Counted from the stretch's first letter, positions 14,353-22,925 are shown. The stretch is 24,676 nucleotides of DNA from an uncultured Bacilli bacterium (GCA_947600015.1 CANQFX010000010.1:1-24676); one strand, 5' to 3'. Numbers and translations: made by a program. The notes: generated by a model from the sequence alone, not told the origin.

Positions 14353-15852
14353 ATGCGGATGGCTATAAAAAGAGGGATTGTTGTAGGGATGGGTTTGCTT
14401 TTACAAATTATCGTATCCTTATCGATTTATCTATTTTTTATTGAACATATTTTTTTGATTCATTTGTTTTTTGGGATTGTTAGTTTATTATTGACATTTG
14501 ATTTAATTAGGACGAGTAAAAATTATTCTTATACATTGCCTGTAATTATTGCTTTGATTTTATTTCCTTTATTGGGAACGTTGCTTTATATTATTTTAAA
14601 GAAGAATATGAATCAGAGTAAAACATTAAAAAAGATTCGTACGAGTGAAAAAGATAGTAAAAAATATTTGGTACAAGATGAAAAGATTAGAGAAAAATTT
14701 AAAGATAATGGAAAACTAAGATATTTGAGTGATTTTTCTGGATTTCCGGTTTCTACAAATAATGAAATTACTTATTATCCGATTGGGGAAGAAGCATTTG
14801 AAGCGATGCTTTGTGAGTTAAAAAAAGCCGAAAAATTTATTTTCTTTGAATATTTTATTGTTGCTCATGGTACGATGTGGCATTCTATTTTAGAAATTTT
14901 AGAAGCAAAAGCAAGAGAGGGAGTAGAGGTTCGAGTATTATATGATGATTTGGGATGCCTTTCTACCTTGGAAAAGTCCTATCCGCAAGAACTTGAGAAA
15001 AAAGGAATTAAGTGTATTGCTTTTAATCGTTTAAATCCGATTGCTGGTGTGATTATGAATCATCGAGATCATAGAAAAATTTTAGTAATTGATGGCAAGG
15101 TTGCTTTTTCTGGTGGAATTAATATTGCGGATGAATATATTAATTTAGATAGTAAATATGGTCATTGGAAAGATAATGGAATTCGAATATCTGGAGATGC
15201 AGTTTGGAATTATTCGGTATTATTTTTGACTATGTGGAACGCTTATCGAAAGGAAGATGCAGACTTTAACAAATTTAAATATCATTTTCCTCCGAAAAAG
15301 AAACCTTCTGGTTATGTAGTACCATATGGAGAAACTCCATTGGATGAAGAGATTACGGGAGAAGATGTTTATTTAAATATTATTAATCAGGCCCAAGATT
15401 ATGTTTATATTTATACACCATATTTAATTATTGATACCGATATGATTAATGCTTTAAATCTTGCGGTAAAACGAGGGGTAGATGTTCGTATTGTTATACC
15501 AGGAATTCCTGATAAAAAGATTGTCTATACTTTATCAGAATCTTATGTAGAACCACTAGTCAAAGGTGGGGTAAAAATATATCGATATACGAGAGGATTT
15601 GTCCATAGTAAAGTGTTTGTTTCCGATGATAACGTGGCAACTGTTGGGACAATTAATATGGATTACCGCAGTTTATATTTACATTTTGAATGTGGTTGTT
15701 ATATGGAAGAGGTGGATGCTATTGCTGATATAAAACAAGATTTGTTAGATAGCATCAAGGAGAGTCATGAAATCACAAAGAAAGAAGCATCACCTAAACT
15801 ATTGAAATCTTTTTATCAAGCATTATTGCGATTCATTGCTCCATTAATGTAA
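14353..15852 (+). CDS. cls: Cardiolipin synthase (phospholipase D family)
   Basis: A 499-residue membrane enzyme that joins two phosphatidylglycerol molecules into cardiolipin and glycerol. Two N-terminal membrane hairpin segments (about residues 10-50 and 62-82, PLDc_N type) precede two catalytic HKD motifs: H240-x-K242-x4-D247 (HRKILVID) and H418-x-K420-x4-D425 (HSKVFVSD), each followed by the usual GG/GT-N-D segment (SGGINIADEY; VGTINMDYRSL). Length and layout fit the family exactly. The start at 14353 follows AAAGAAGTGAT; ATG 14359 is an alternative 2 codons in. It is transcribed alone; no clear terminator follows. Confidence 0.96.
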   Translation: MRMAIKRGIVVGMGLLLQIIVSLSIYLFFIEHIFLIHLFFGIVSLLLTFDLIRTSKNYSYTLPVIIALILFPLLGTLLYIILKKNMNQSKTLKKIRTSEKDSKKYLVQDEKIREKFKDNGKLRYLSDFSGFPVSTNNEITYYPIGEEAFEAMLCELKKAEKFIFFEYFIVAHGTMWHSILEILEAKAREGVEVRVLYDDLGCLSTLEKSYPQELEKKGIKCIAFNRLNPIAGVIMNHRDHRKILVIDGKVAFSGGINIADEYINLDSKYGHWKDNGIRISGDAVWNYSVLFLTMWNAYRKEDADFNKFKYHFPPKKKPSGYVVPYGETPLDEEITGEDVYLNIINQAQDYVYIYTPYLIIDTDMINALNLAVKRGVDVRIVIPGIPDKKIVYTLSESYVEPLVKGGVKIYRYTRGFVHSKVFVSDDNVATVGTINMDYRSLYLHFECGCYMEEVDAIADIKQDLLDSIKESHEITKKEASPKLLKSFYQALLRFIAPLM

Positions 15853-15923
15853 TAGCAGATTTATGGTGGTATCTTCTGAAATAAAAAAATAGAATATACA
15901 AAGAGTATTATGGGAGAGAGATT

Positions 15924-16814
15924 ATGTATGAAATTATTATTGTAGGTGCAGGACCTGCGGGATTAACTGCTGCTTTATATGCGAGAAGAGCAAACAAAAA
16001 AGTACTGGTATTAGAAGCAAAAAATTATGGTGGTCAGATTATTAATGCCAGTAAAATTGAAAATTATCCTGCTCTTCCTAATATATCGGGATTTGATTAT
16101 GCTACGAATTTGTATCAACAGGTAAAAGATTTAGGAGTAGAAATTAAATATGAGACAGTGATTCGCATCGAAGAAGAGAAAATAGTAGTGACAAAAGAAC
16201 ATCGCTATCAAGCAAAAGCCATTATTTTAGCCACTGGCACCACACAAAAAAAATTAGGATTGCCAGAAGAAGAAAGTTATATTGGCAAAGGAGTTTCTTA
16301 TTGTGCTACTTGTGATGGTGCCTTTTATAAAAATAAAGTAGTGGCAGTTGTTGGTGGAGGAAATACTGCTTTAGAAGATGCTTTATATTTATCCGATTTG
16401 GCAAAGAAGGTATATTTGATTCATCGGAGAGAGGAGTTTCGTGGTGAAGAAAAATATGTAGAAGAAATCAAACAAAAAAAGAATATAATAATTCAATATC
16501 ATTTCAGAGTTGTAAAAATCCGTGGCAAAAATCAAGTAGAAAAAATTGATATTGAAGATCAAACAAAGCATACGAAAAGTATCAAAATCGATGGATTATT
16601 TATTGCGATAGGGCAAAAACCAAACAATCAAATATTTCGCGATATGATATCCTTAGATCAAGATGGATACATTCAATGTCATGATGATGTATATACTAAT
16701 AAGGAAGGAATCTATGTTGCGGGAGATGCTAGAGTAAAACCATTAAGACAATTAACGACGGCAGTGGCAGATGGTGCTTTAGCTGCAACCATGGCGATAA
16801 AAGAAATGAGGTGA
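15924..16814 (+). CDS. trxB: Thioredoxin reductase (NADPH)
   Basis: A 296-residue flavoprotein of the low-molecular-weight type. The FAD motif GAGPAG is at residues 8-13, the redox-active disulfide C127-A-T-C130 in YCATCDGAFY, the NADPH motif GGGNTA at 144-149, and HRREEFR (167-173), which binds the NADPH phosphate and argues for NADPH use. The closing FAD block is YVAGDAR (264-270) with RQLTTAVADGA. It reduces thioredoxin, encoded 4 bases downstream in the same unit. A GGGAGAGAG ribosome site precedes the ATG at 15924. Slightly shorter than the usual 305-320 residues but with no missing motif. Confidence 0.96.
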   Translation: MYEIIIVGAGPAGLTAALYARRANKKVLVLEAKNYGGQIINASKIENYPALPNISGFDYATNLYQQVKDLGVEIKYETVIRIEEEKIVVTKEHRYQAKAIILATGTTQKKLGLPEEESYIGKGVSYCATCDGAFYKNKVVAVVGGGNTALEDALYLSDLAKKVYLIHRREEFRGEEKYVEEIKQKKNIIIQYHFRVVKIRGKNQVEKIDIEDQTKHTKSIKIDGLFIAIGQKPNNQIFRDMISLDQDGYIQCHDDVYTNKEGIYVAGDARVKPLRQLTTAVADGALAATMAIKEMR

Positions 16815-16818
16815 AAAA

Positions 16819-17124
16819 ATGGGCGTTGAAAAAATTACACAAAGAGAATGGGAAGAAAAAATAAAAACGGGAAGAGTCGTTATCGATTGTTATGCCGATT
16901 GGTGTGGTCCTTGTCGTATGCTTTCTCCTATTGTAGATGAAATAGCAAATGAAGTAGAGAATGTGACTTTTTATAAACTCAATGTGGATGAGGCCGAAGA
17001 ACTAGCTAGACGATACCGAATTATGTCTATTCCAACTCTTCTATTCTTTGAAAATGGGGAATTAAAAAATACGATGATTGGATTAAGATCCAAAGAAGAA
17101 ATCAAAGCAGAATTGGAAAAGTAA
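16819..17124 (+). CDS. trxA: Thioredoxin
   Basis: A 101-residue classical thioredoxin with the active site W28-C29-G30-P31-C32 and the cis-proline P72 in SIPTLLFF; D24 in VVIDCYADW lies near the active site. It is cytosolic, with no signal sequence, and is reduced by the TrxB encoded just before it; the GAGGTGA ribosome site overlaps the end of trxB, so translation is probably coupled. Together they form the main NADPH-to-disulfide pathway. A PepSY gene follows. Confidence 0.96.
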   Translation: MGVEKITQREWEEKIKTGRVVIDCYADWCGPCRMLSPIVDEIANEVENVTFYKLNVDEAEELARRYRIMSIPTLLFFENGELKNTMIGLRSKEEIKAELEK

Positions 17125-17169
17125 TTTCATAAAATTTTCTATGTTGATTTAAAGAAAGGAATGAAATCG

Positions 17170-17568
17170 ATGAAAAAAGAAAAAAAAGATCATAAGACGG
17201 TCATTATTATTTTATTAAGTGTTATTCTGGTATTACTTTTTATTGTAATATTTCTATTGATTGGAAGAGAGTTTGATGATGATAGAAATCATATTTCTCC
17301 TGTAGAAAACAATCAAACCCTTGACTCTTCTTCTAGTACAGAAAATACAGAGGATGATAGTAGCATTTCTACGGAAGAAGCCTTACAAATTGCCCTAGAT
17401 CATTTTCAATTACAAAAAAATGATATTTATGATTTGAGTATTGAGTCTGATTATAAGTATAATGCCGCAGTGTACGAAGTTGATTTTTCTTATCATTACT
17501 ATGATTATGAGGTCATTATTAATAAGAAAACTAAGAAAATCCTTCATGCTCAAAAAGAAAGAGACTAA
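17170..17568 (+). CDS. Membrane-anchored PepSY-domain protein
   Basis: A 132-residue protein: a basic N-terminus, one hydrophobic segment (about residues 10-33), a low-complexity acidic and Ser-rich linker, then a PepSY domain (STEEALQIALDHF to EVIINKKTKKILHAQ). The domain should face outside the membrane; PepSY domains are linked to inhibition of extracellular peptidases or to envelope sensing. I choose the ATG at 17170 because AAAGGA (17155-17160) directly abuts the earlier in-frame ATG at 17161, leaving it no spacing, but is 9 bases from 17170. It lies 45 bases after trxA and is probably cotranscribed. No lipobox is seen. Role unknown. Confidence 0.75.
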   Translation: MKKEKKDHKTVIIILLSVILVLLFIVIFLLIGREFDDDRNHISPVENNQTLDSSSSTENTEDDSSISTEEALQIALDHFQLQKNDIYDLSIESDYKYNAAVYEVDFSYHYYDYEVIINKKTKKILHAQKERD

Positions 17569-17579
17569 ATATCAAATCG

Positions 17580-17616
17580 AAAGGTGGTTATGGTTTAACT
17601 ATCTTTTCTTTTTTCC
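17580..17616 (+). terminator. Rho-independent terminator after the trxB unit
   Basis: An 11-bp stem with two G-T wobbles (AAAGGTGGTTA, 17580-17590, with TAACTATCTTT, 17596-17606), loop TGGTT, followed by a T-rich stretch with one C. Confidence 0.65.
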
Positions 17617-17644
17617 TTTTTTAAATAGATTATTAAAAATATAG

Positions 17645-17674
17645 TTGACTATCACCCCCTGGGGGTGGTATTCT
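17645..17674 (+). promoter_or_regulatory. Promoter of csoR-copA with embedded operator
   Basis: TTGACT (17645-17650), an 18-bp spacer and TATTCT (17669-17674). The spacer is almost wholly taken up by the CsoR-type palindrome. Confidence 0.75.
17650..17670 (+). promoter_or_regulatory. CsoR operator
   Basis: A G/C-rich inverted repeat of 21 bases, TATCACCCCC, T, GGGGGTGGTA, with 10 pairs (one T-G mismatch). The C-run/G-run dyad flanked by TA is the form of CsoR operators. It sits between -35 and -10, so apo-CsoR would block the polymerase and copper would release it. Confidence 0.85.
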
Positions 17675-17689
17675 TGTTTTGGTGATAAA

Positions 17690-17977
17690 ATGGAGAAACA
17701 ATCAAAAGTTAAAGAAAGATCCGAAGAGGAAAAGAAATATATTAAAACAAGATTAAAAACCATTGAGGGACAAGTTAGAGGCATATCTAGCATGATTGAT
17801 GAGAATCGATATTGTGATGATGTATTAACACAGATTTCTGCCATTGAGCATTCTTTAAAAAGTCTTGCGAATGATATCTTAAAAAACCATTTATCTACTT
17901 GTGTAGTATCTGATATTAAATGTGGTAATGAAGAAATTATTGATGAAGTGATGAATTTGATTCGTCGATTAAATTGA
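17690..17977 (+). CDS. csoR: Copper-sensing transcriptional repressor CsoR
   Basis: A 95-residue all-helical repressor of the CsoR/RcnR family. The copper ligands are complete: C42 (RYCDD), H67 and C71 (NHLSTC), matching the C-H-C triad. The family segment RLKTIEGQVRGISSMI is present. The start is the ATG at 17690, 4 bases after GGTGAT; the frame is open back to 17645, but that would run through the promoter and operator. Cu(I) binding releases the protein from DNA. The gene is followed after 15 bases by copA, so it regulates itself and the copper exporter. Confidence 0.95.
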   Translation: MEKQSKVKERSEEEKKYIKTRLKTIEGQVRGISSMIDENRYCDDVLTQISAIEHSLKSLANDILKNHLSTCVVSDIKCGNEEIIDEVMNLIRRLN

Positions 17978-17992
17978 GAAAGGAGAAAGAAG

Positions 17993-20176
17993 ATGAAAAA
18001 AGTAATTTTAAAAATTGAAGGGATGAGTTGTAGTGGTTGTGCTGCAGGATTAGAAAAATATTTAAATAAGCAGAAAGAAATTGCTAGGGCTAGTGTTAAT
18101 TTGGTATTGGCTCAAGCTCAAATTGAATATGATGAAAAAATTTCGATAGAACAATTAGAACAATATGTAGAAGAAGCAGGATTCCATAGCGCAGGAATTT
18201 ATCAACCTCAAATGGAAGAAAAAAAAAGCCATGAGAAGCGAAATTTGATTTTCTTTGGGGTATATGCATTTCTTATTTTATATATTTCTATGGCTCCTAT
18301 GTTATCACTACCACAAATCTTCTTTTTAAAACAAGAACGATATTATGCAATTGCTTTATTTTTATTAACTATATTTTTTCTCTTTTATGGAAAAGATATT
18401 TTTCAAAGTGGTATAAAAAATTTGGTTCATAAAACACCTAATATGGATACTTTAGTTTCTTTGGGTGTAGGAGCAAGTTTTTTCTATAGTGTGGTAGAAA
18501 TGATTTTATTTTTTAATGATCCTACGAGGAAAGAAGTACATTTCTATTTTGAGTCTTGTGCTATTATTATTTTCTTTTTAAAATTGGGAAGATTTATTGA
18601 ACAAAAAAACAAAGCAAAAACGAAAGAAGCAATTCAAGAATTAGTCCAAATTACGCCAATTCATGCTTTGTTAAAAGAGAAGAATGGGGAAAAACAAATT
18701 ACGATAGATGAAGTAAAACAAGGGGATATTTTACTATGTAAACCAGGCATGAAAATTGCAGTAGATGGAGAAATTACGGTAGGAGAAGCCTATTTAGAAG
18801 AAGCATTTATTACGGGAGAAGCTCTTCCTGTCAAAAAAACAAAGAAAGATAAAGTGATTGCTGGTAGTACAAATTTGGATGGATATATTGAGTATAAAGC
18901 AGAAAAAATTGGTAAAAACTCTACCATATCAGAAATTGTGCGTTTAGTAATAGAGGCAGTTAATACAAAGGCTCCCATTCAACGTCTTGCGGATCGAGTA
19001 TGTCTTTATTTTGTGCCTACTATGATTGGTATTGCCATTTGTAGTTTTTTAGGGTATTTATTTCTAGGAAAGCCCATTTATGAAGCGATTTCTGCATTTG
19101 TTAGTGTTTTAGTAGTAGCCTGTCCTTGTGCTTTGGGTTTAGCTACACCTCTTGCTATTGTCATTAGTGAAGGAAAGTGTGCACAGGAAGGAATTTTGGT
19201 TAAAACAAGTAAGACATTGGAAGAAGCCAATAACGTAGATATCATTGTATTTGATAAAACGGGAACGTTAACTTATGGGAATTTAAAGATTGCTAGTATT
19301 CATCCAATGAAGGGTTATACCGAAAAAAAGATGATGGAACTTGCCGTTGGTTTAGAAAGAAACTCTACCCATCCTATTGCTAGTGCTTTTATGGATTATG
19401 AAAAGAATCATACTCTTTCTAGAAAAGAAGTTAAAAATTTTAAAAATTTAGCAGGATTGGGAATTACGGCTACAATCAATCATGAAACTTTTTATATGGG
19501 AAGTAGTAAATTACTTAAAAAATTAAAGATAAAAAATACGTATGAAGAAGAGGAAGCACATTTATTAAAAGAACAAAGTAATATTGTCTATTTAGTAAAG
19601 GAAGATCAATTGCTTGGGATGATTGAAATTAAAGATATTCTTCGTGAAAATGCACAAGAAACGATTACTCAGTTAAAAAAATTAGGAAAAGAAGTTATCA
19701 TGCTTACTGGAGATAATGAGATCATTGCTACAGAGATTGCACATCAATTAGGTATTCAGCAAGTATATGCTTCTTTACTTCCTAAAGAAAAAACAAAAAT
19801 CATAAAACAGTTTATTAATGATGGAAAATATGTTATGATGGTAGGGGATGGAATTAATGATGCACCAAGTTTAGCAGCCGCTACTATCGGAGTTAGTGTT
19901 CATAGTGGCACGGATATTGCGGCAGATTCTTCTGATGTTATTTTACTTCATGATAATTTGGAAAAAATTCCAACCTTAATTTCTATTAGCAAAAAAACTT
20001 TGGCTAATATTAAGCAAAATTTATTTTGGGCATTTTTCTATAATATGTGCATGATTCCTATTGCGATTGGGTTCTTTCAACCTTTTGGCCTTACGATGAA
20101 TCCAATGTTTGCGGGAATTGCTATGACAATGAGTAGTTTGACTGTTATGTTAAATGCATTACGATTAAAAAAGTAA
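17993..20176 (+). CDS. copA: Copper-exporting P1B-type ATPase CopA
   Basis: A 727-residue membrane pump. One N-terminal heavy-metal domain (residues 1-70) has the GMSCSGC motif (C13, C16). Membrane helices follow, with the transport site C377-P378-C379 in VVACPCALGLATP. Catalytic parts: TGEALPV (274-280), D421-KTGTLT phosphorylation site, H460-P461, TGDN (572-575) and GDGINDAP (618-625). The last helices carry YN (FYNMCMIP) and MSS (MTMSSLTVMLNALRL), the signature of Cu(I) rather than Zn or Cd pumps. Ribosome site AAGGAG at about 17980-17984. It is in an operon with csoR; no separate copper chaperone gene (copZ) is present. Confidence 0.95.
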   Translation: MKKVILKIEGMSCSGCAAGLEKYLNKQKEIARASVNLVLAQAQIEYDEKISIEQLEQYVEEAGFHSAGIYQPQMEEKKSHEKRNLIFFGVYAFLILYISMAPMLSLPQIFFLKQERYYAIALFLLTIFFLFYGKDIFQSGIKNLVHKTPNMDTLVSLGVGASFFYSVVEMILFFNDPTRKEVHFYFESCAIIIFFLKLGRFIEQKNKAKTKEAIQELVQITPIHALLKEKNGEKQITIDEVKQGDILLCKPGMKIAVDGEITVGEAYLEEAFITGEALPVKKTKKDKVIAGSTNLDGYIEYKAEKIGKNSTISEIVRLVIEAVNTKAPIQRLADRVCLYFVPTMIGIAICSFLGYLFLGKPIYEAISAFVSVLVVACPCALGLATPLAIVISEGKCAQEGILVKTSKTLEEANNVDIIVFDKTGTLTYGNLKIASIHPMKGYTEKKMMELAVGLERNSTHPIASAFMDYEKNHTLSRKEVKNFKNLAGLGITATINHETFYMGSSKLLKKLKIKNTYEEEEAHLLKEQSNIVYLVKEDQLLGMIEIKDILRENAQETITQLKKLGKEVIMLTGDNEIIATEIAHQLGIQQVYASLLPKEKTKIIKQFINDGKYVMMVGDGINDAPSLAAATIGVSVHSGTDIAADSSDVILLHDNLEKIPTLISISKKTLANIKQNLFWAFFYNMCMIPIAIGFFQPFGLTMNPMFAGIAMTMSSLTVMLNALRLKK

Positions 20177-20196
20177 AGAAAGAAGTGAAGTTATAG

Positions 20197-20919
20197 ATGA
20201 AAAAAACAGTATTAATTTCTTTGGGTGTTATTCTTGCCCTAGGAGTTGTTGGAATTTTTATTTGGAATGGACAAAAACAAAAAACAAGCAAAAATGATGC
20301 TATTCAATTTAAAGAAGAGTATGAAGCATTCAATGGTAAGAAAACGTCAGGAGGAGAGCAAACGTATCGAACCATTACTATTCCAAAGGATAATCCTTTT
20401 ATTTATAAAGATGCAAGTGATATTGTAAAAATGATCAAAGAGAAAAAAACATTTGTTGTTTATTTTGGATTTGATACTTGTCCATGGTGTCGAAGTGTTC
20501 TTCCTACGTTAATCGAGGTTGCCAACGACTTATCAATTGATATGATTTATTATGTCGATATCAAGGAAATTCGTGATGTATTAAGTGTAGATGAAGAGGG
20601 AAATATTATTACGGAAAAAGAAGCAGGAAAAGGATATATGGATTTACTAAAATATTTAGATCCTGTGTTAAGTGATTATGCTTTAACAGATGAAGACGGA
20701 GAAAAAATAGATACAAAAGAAAAACGAATTTATGCTCCTAATGTTGTTAGTGTTGTTAAGGGAAAGGCAAAAATGTTAAAAGAAGGAGTAAGTGAAAAAC
20801 AAACCGATGGTTATATGAAATTAACCGAAGAAATGAAAAAAGATACCTATCAACAATTTGAATGTGTATTGAAATGCGTGGTTGAGAACAAAACTACTTG
20901 TAGTAATAAAGGATGTTAG
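20197..20919 (+). CDS. Membrane-anchored thioredoxin-fold protein with Cys-rich C-terminus
   Basis: A 240-residue protein with an N-terminal hydrophobic signal anchor (residues 4-23), a thioredoxin-like domain with the motif C95-P-W-C98 (FGFDTCPWCRSVLPTL) and a cis-Pro region YAPNVVSVVKG. The final 20 residues hold four Cys, C223, C227, C235 and C240 (ECVLKC, then TTCSNKGC). The fold resembles the bacteriocin transport accessory/TlpA-like group and should face outside the membrane. It follows copA by 20 bases, without a terminator between, so it is likely copper-induced; a role in thiol repair or metal binding under copper stress is an inference. The Cys tail could bind Cu(I) or form disulfides. 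Confidence 0.75.
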   Translation: MKKTVLISLGVILALGVVGIFIWNGQKQKTSKNDAIQFKEEYEAFNGKKTSGGEQTYRTITIPKDNPFIYKDASDIVKMIKEKKTFVVYFGFDTCPWCRSVLPTLIEVANDLSIDMIYYVDIKEIRDVLSVDEEGNIITEKEAGKGYMDLLKYLDPVLSDYALTDEDGEKIDTKEKRIYAPNVVSVVKGKAKMLKEGVSEKQTDGYMKLTEEMKKDTYQQFECVLKCVVENKTTCSNKGC

Positions 20920-20935
20920 GGAACTAATATCCTTT
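20908..20935 (+). other. Intercistronic hairpin with GGAA tetraloop
   Basis: A 12-bp stem (AAAGGATGTTAG, 20908-20919, with CTAATATCCTTT, 20924-20935; one G-T wobble) closed by a GNRA-type loop GGAA. It includes the stop codon of the thioredoxin-fold gene. No T-run follows, so it is more likely an RNA stabiliser or attenuator than a complete terminator. It ends 22 bases before the ttcA-like start. Confidence 0.65.
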
Positions 20936-20957
20936 CAATGTTAAAAGAAAGGGCAGT

Positions 20958-21794
20958 ATGGAAAAATATCAGGAAATTGAACGAAGTATTATTAAAAAAT
21001 ATCGCAAAGAAATTTGGCATAATTTTATTAAAGCAGTACAGGATTATGAATTAATTCAGGAACATGATTCTATTATGGTTTGTATCAGTGGAGGGAAAGA
21101 TTCTTTTTTACTGGCAAAATGTATGCAAGAGTTAAAAAGACATGGGAAATTTGATTTTTCTGTTCATTATGTGGTAATGGATCCAGGATATAATGAAGTG
21201 AATCGTCAGACGATTATTAATACGGCGAAGCAATTAAATCTTCCCATTGAAATTTTTCAAAGTGATATTTTTGACGTTGTTTCTGAAGTGGATGTGAAAA
21301 AAGCATGCTATTTATGTGCTCGTATGCGCCGAGGTTGTTTATATAACAAAGCGAAGGAATTGCATTGTAATAAAATTGCTTTAGGTCATCATTTTGATGA
21401 TGTTATTGAAACAACTCTTCTTTCCATGTTTTATAGTTCTGAAATTAAAACGATGATGCCCAAATTACATAGTGAAAATTTTTCGGGATTAGAATTGATT
21501 CGTCCCCTTTATTTAGTAAGAGAAGAGGCAATTATTGCTTGGAAAAATACGAATGATTTACATTTTACTAATTGTGCTTGTCGGTTTACAGAAGATGTTT
21601 TTCATGAAAATTTAGATAGTAAAAGAAAGGAAATGAAAGAATTAATTCGGAGCCTGCGAAAGAAAAATCCGAAAGTAGATTATCATATTTTTAAAGCATT
21701 AGATAATATTAATCTAGATTGTGTATTAGGTGTAAAAAAGAATAAAGAATATCATAGTTTCTTAGAAGATTATGACAAGAAAAAGGAGGTGTAA
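20958..21794 (+). CDS. TtcA-family tRNA thiolation protein
   Basis: A 278-residue PP-loop ATPase of the TtcA/TilS group. The PP-loop is SGGKDS (residues 44-49); C117 and C120 (CYLC, followed by ARMRRG) match the TtcA Cys pair; GHHFDDVIET is the second family motif; C206 and C208 (NCAC) could provide the third iron-sulfur ligand. Characterised TtcA uses a [4Fe-4S] cluster to place sulfur on C32 of tRNAs. The TilS signature is absent, so lysidine synthesis is unlikely. The ribosome site AAAGGG is 4 bases before the ATG. It lies 2 bases ahead of mnmA, another tRNA thiolase. The exact target nucleotide in this organism is inferred. Confidence 0.8.
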   Translation: MEKYQEIERSIIKKYRKEIWHNFIKAVQDYELIQEHDSIMVCISGGKDSFLLAKCMQELKRHGKFDFSVHYVVMDPGYNEVNRQTIINTAKQLNLPIEIFQSDIFDVVSEVDVKKACYLCARMRRGCLYNKAKELHCNKIALGHHFDDVIETTLLSMFYSSEIKTMMPKLHSENFSGLELIRPLYLVREEAIIAWKNTNDLHFTNCACRFTEDVFHENLDSKRKEMKELIRSLRKKNPKVDYHIFKALDNINLDCVLGVKKNKEYHSFLEDYDKKKEV

Positions 21795-21796
21795 GG

Positions 21797-22906
21797 TTGA
21801 AAAAAAAGAAGGTAGTAATTGGAATGAGTGGCGGAGTGGATTCTTCCGTTGCGGCTATTTTACTTCAAAAAGAGGGTTATGAAGTGATTGGTTTGTTTAT
21901 GCGTAATTGGGATTCTTTTGCAAATGGAGAGGTAGAAGGAGCGCCTACGACAGCACAAAATATTTGCCCTCAAGAGGTTGATTATAACGATGCTAAAGAA
22001 GTTTGTCGTAAATTAAATATTCCTTTATATCGTAAAGATTTTGTGAAAGAGTATTGGGATTATGTATTTACTTATTTTTTAGATGAATTAAAGCGAGGAA
22101 GAACACCAAATCCAGATATTATGTGCAATAAATATATTAAATTTGATATGTTTGTACAAGAAGCCCAAAAATTAGGTGCCGATTATATCGCAACAGGACA
22201 TTATGCTAGAATAGAAGATGGGAAATTATTTAAAGGAAGGGATCATAATAAAGATCAAACTTATTTTTTGTGTCAAGTAAGTAAAGATCAATTTAAAAAT
22301 GTATTATTTCCTATTGGAGATATGGTAAAAAGTGATGTTCGTAAAATTGCGGAAGAGTATGGGTTAATTACAGCAGACAAGAAAGATTCTACAGGAATTT
22401 GTTTTATTGGTGAGCGTAATTTTACTAATTTTTTAAAAAATTATTTGCCAAACCAACCAGGTGATGTTGTTAATATTGATACAAAGGAAGTCATAGGAAA
22501 ACATATTGGATTAATGAATTATACGATTGGGCAAAGAAGAGGATTAAATATTGGTGGTAGTAAAGAAAGAATGTTTGTAGTCGGAAAAGATTTGCAGAAG
22601 AATATTTTATATATTTGTATTGGGGAGGACAATGATTATCTCATTAGTGATAGTTGTGTTGTCGATCAAATTAATTATTTAGGAGAAACAAAACGAAAAA
22701 ATTGCTTTGCTAAATTTCGCTATCGTGGTGAGGATGTTCCTGTCGAGTTAACATGGGATAACGATGAAGTATTAGTTTCTTACCCACAAGGAGTAAAAGC
22801 GGTTACTCCAGGACAAGCTTGTGTTTTTTATGATGGTGAAGAATGTTTAGGTGGGGGAATTATTAAAGAAGTAAGAAAGAAGGGAGAAAAGCTTTGGTAT
22901 TTGTAA
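21797..22906 (+). CDS. mnmA: tRNA-specific 2-thiouridylase MnmA
   Basis: A 369-residue enzyme that installs the 2-thio group on U34 of tRNA-Glu, -Gln and -Lys. The PP-loop SGGVDS lies at residues 11-16; the catalytic cysteines are C110 (NPDIMCNKYIKF) and C202 (DSTGICFIGER); GHYARI and the C-terminal block TPGQACVFYDGEECLGGGII are typical. Translation begins at TTG 21797, supported by the strong AGGAGG at 21784-21789 with 7 bases of spacing and by the MnmA N-terminus (KKKVVIGMSGGVDSS). It is coupled to the TtcA-like gene. No cysteine desulfurase is nearby, so the sulfur donor is encoded elsewhere. Confidence 0.96.
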   Translation: MKKKKVVIGMSGGVDSSVAAILLQKEGYEVIGLFMRNWDSFANGEVEGAPTTAQNICPQEVDYNDAKEVCRKLNIPLYRKDFVKEYWDYVFTYFLDELKRGRTPNPDIMCNKYIKFDMFVQEAQKLGADYIATGHYARIEDGKLFKGRDHNKDQTYFLCQVSKDQFKNVLFPIGDMVKSDVRKIAEEYGLITADKKDSTGICFIGERNFTNFLKNYLPNQPGDVVNIDTKEVIGKHIGLMNYTIGQRRGLNIGGSKERMFVVGKDLQKNILYICIGEDNDYLISDSCVVDQINYLGETKRKNCFAKFRYRGEDVPVELTWDNDEVLVSYPQGVKAVTPGQACVFYDGEECLGGGIIKEVRKKGEKLWYL

Positions 22907-22923
22907 AGAAATACCCTTTTTTT
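22896..22923 (+). terminator. Rho-independent terminator overlapping the mnmA stop
   Basis: A 7-bp stem GGTATTT/AAATACC (22896-22902 with 22909-22915), loop GTAAAG that contains the TAA stop region, then seven T. Confidence 0.9.
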
Positions 22924-22925
22924 AT

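Noticed and set aside
17645..17689. Longer CsoR from 17645
   Set aside because: The stretch is the promoter and operator; the ribosome site is just before 17690.
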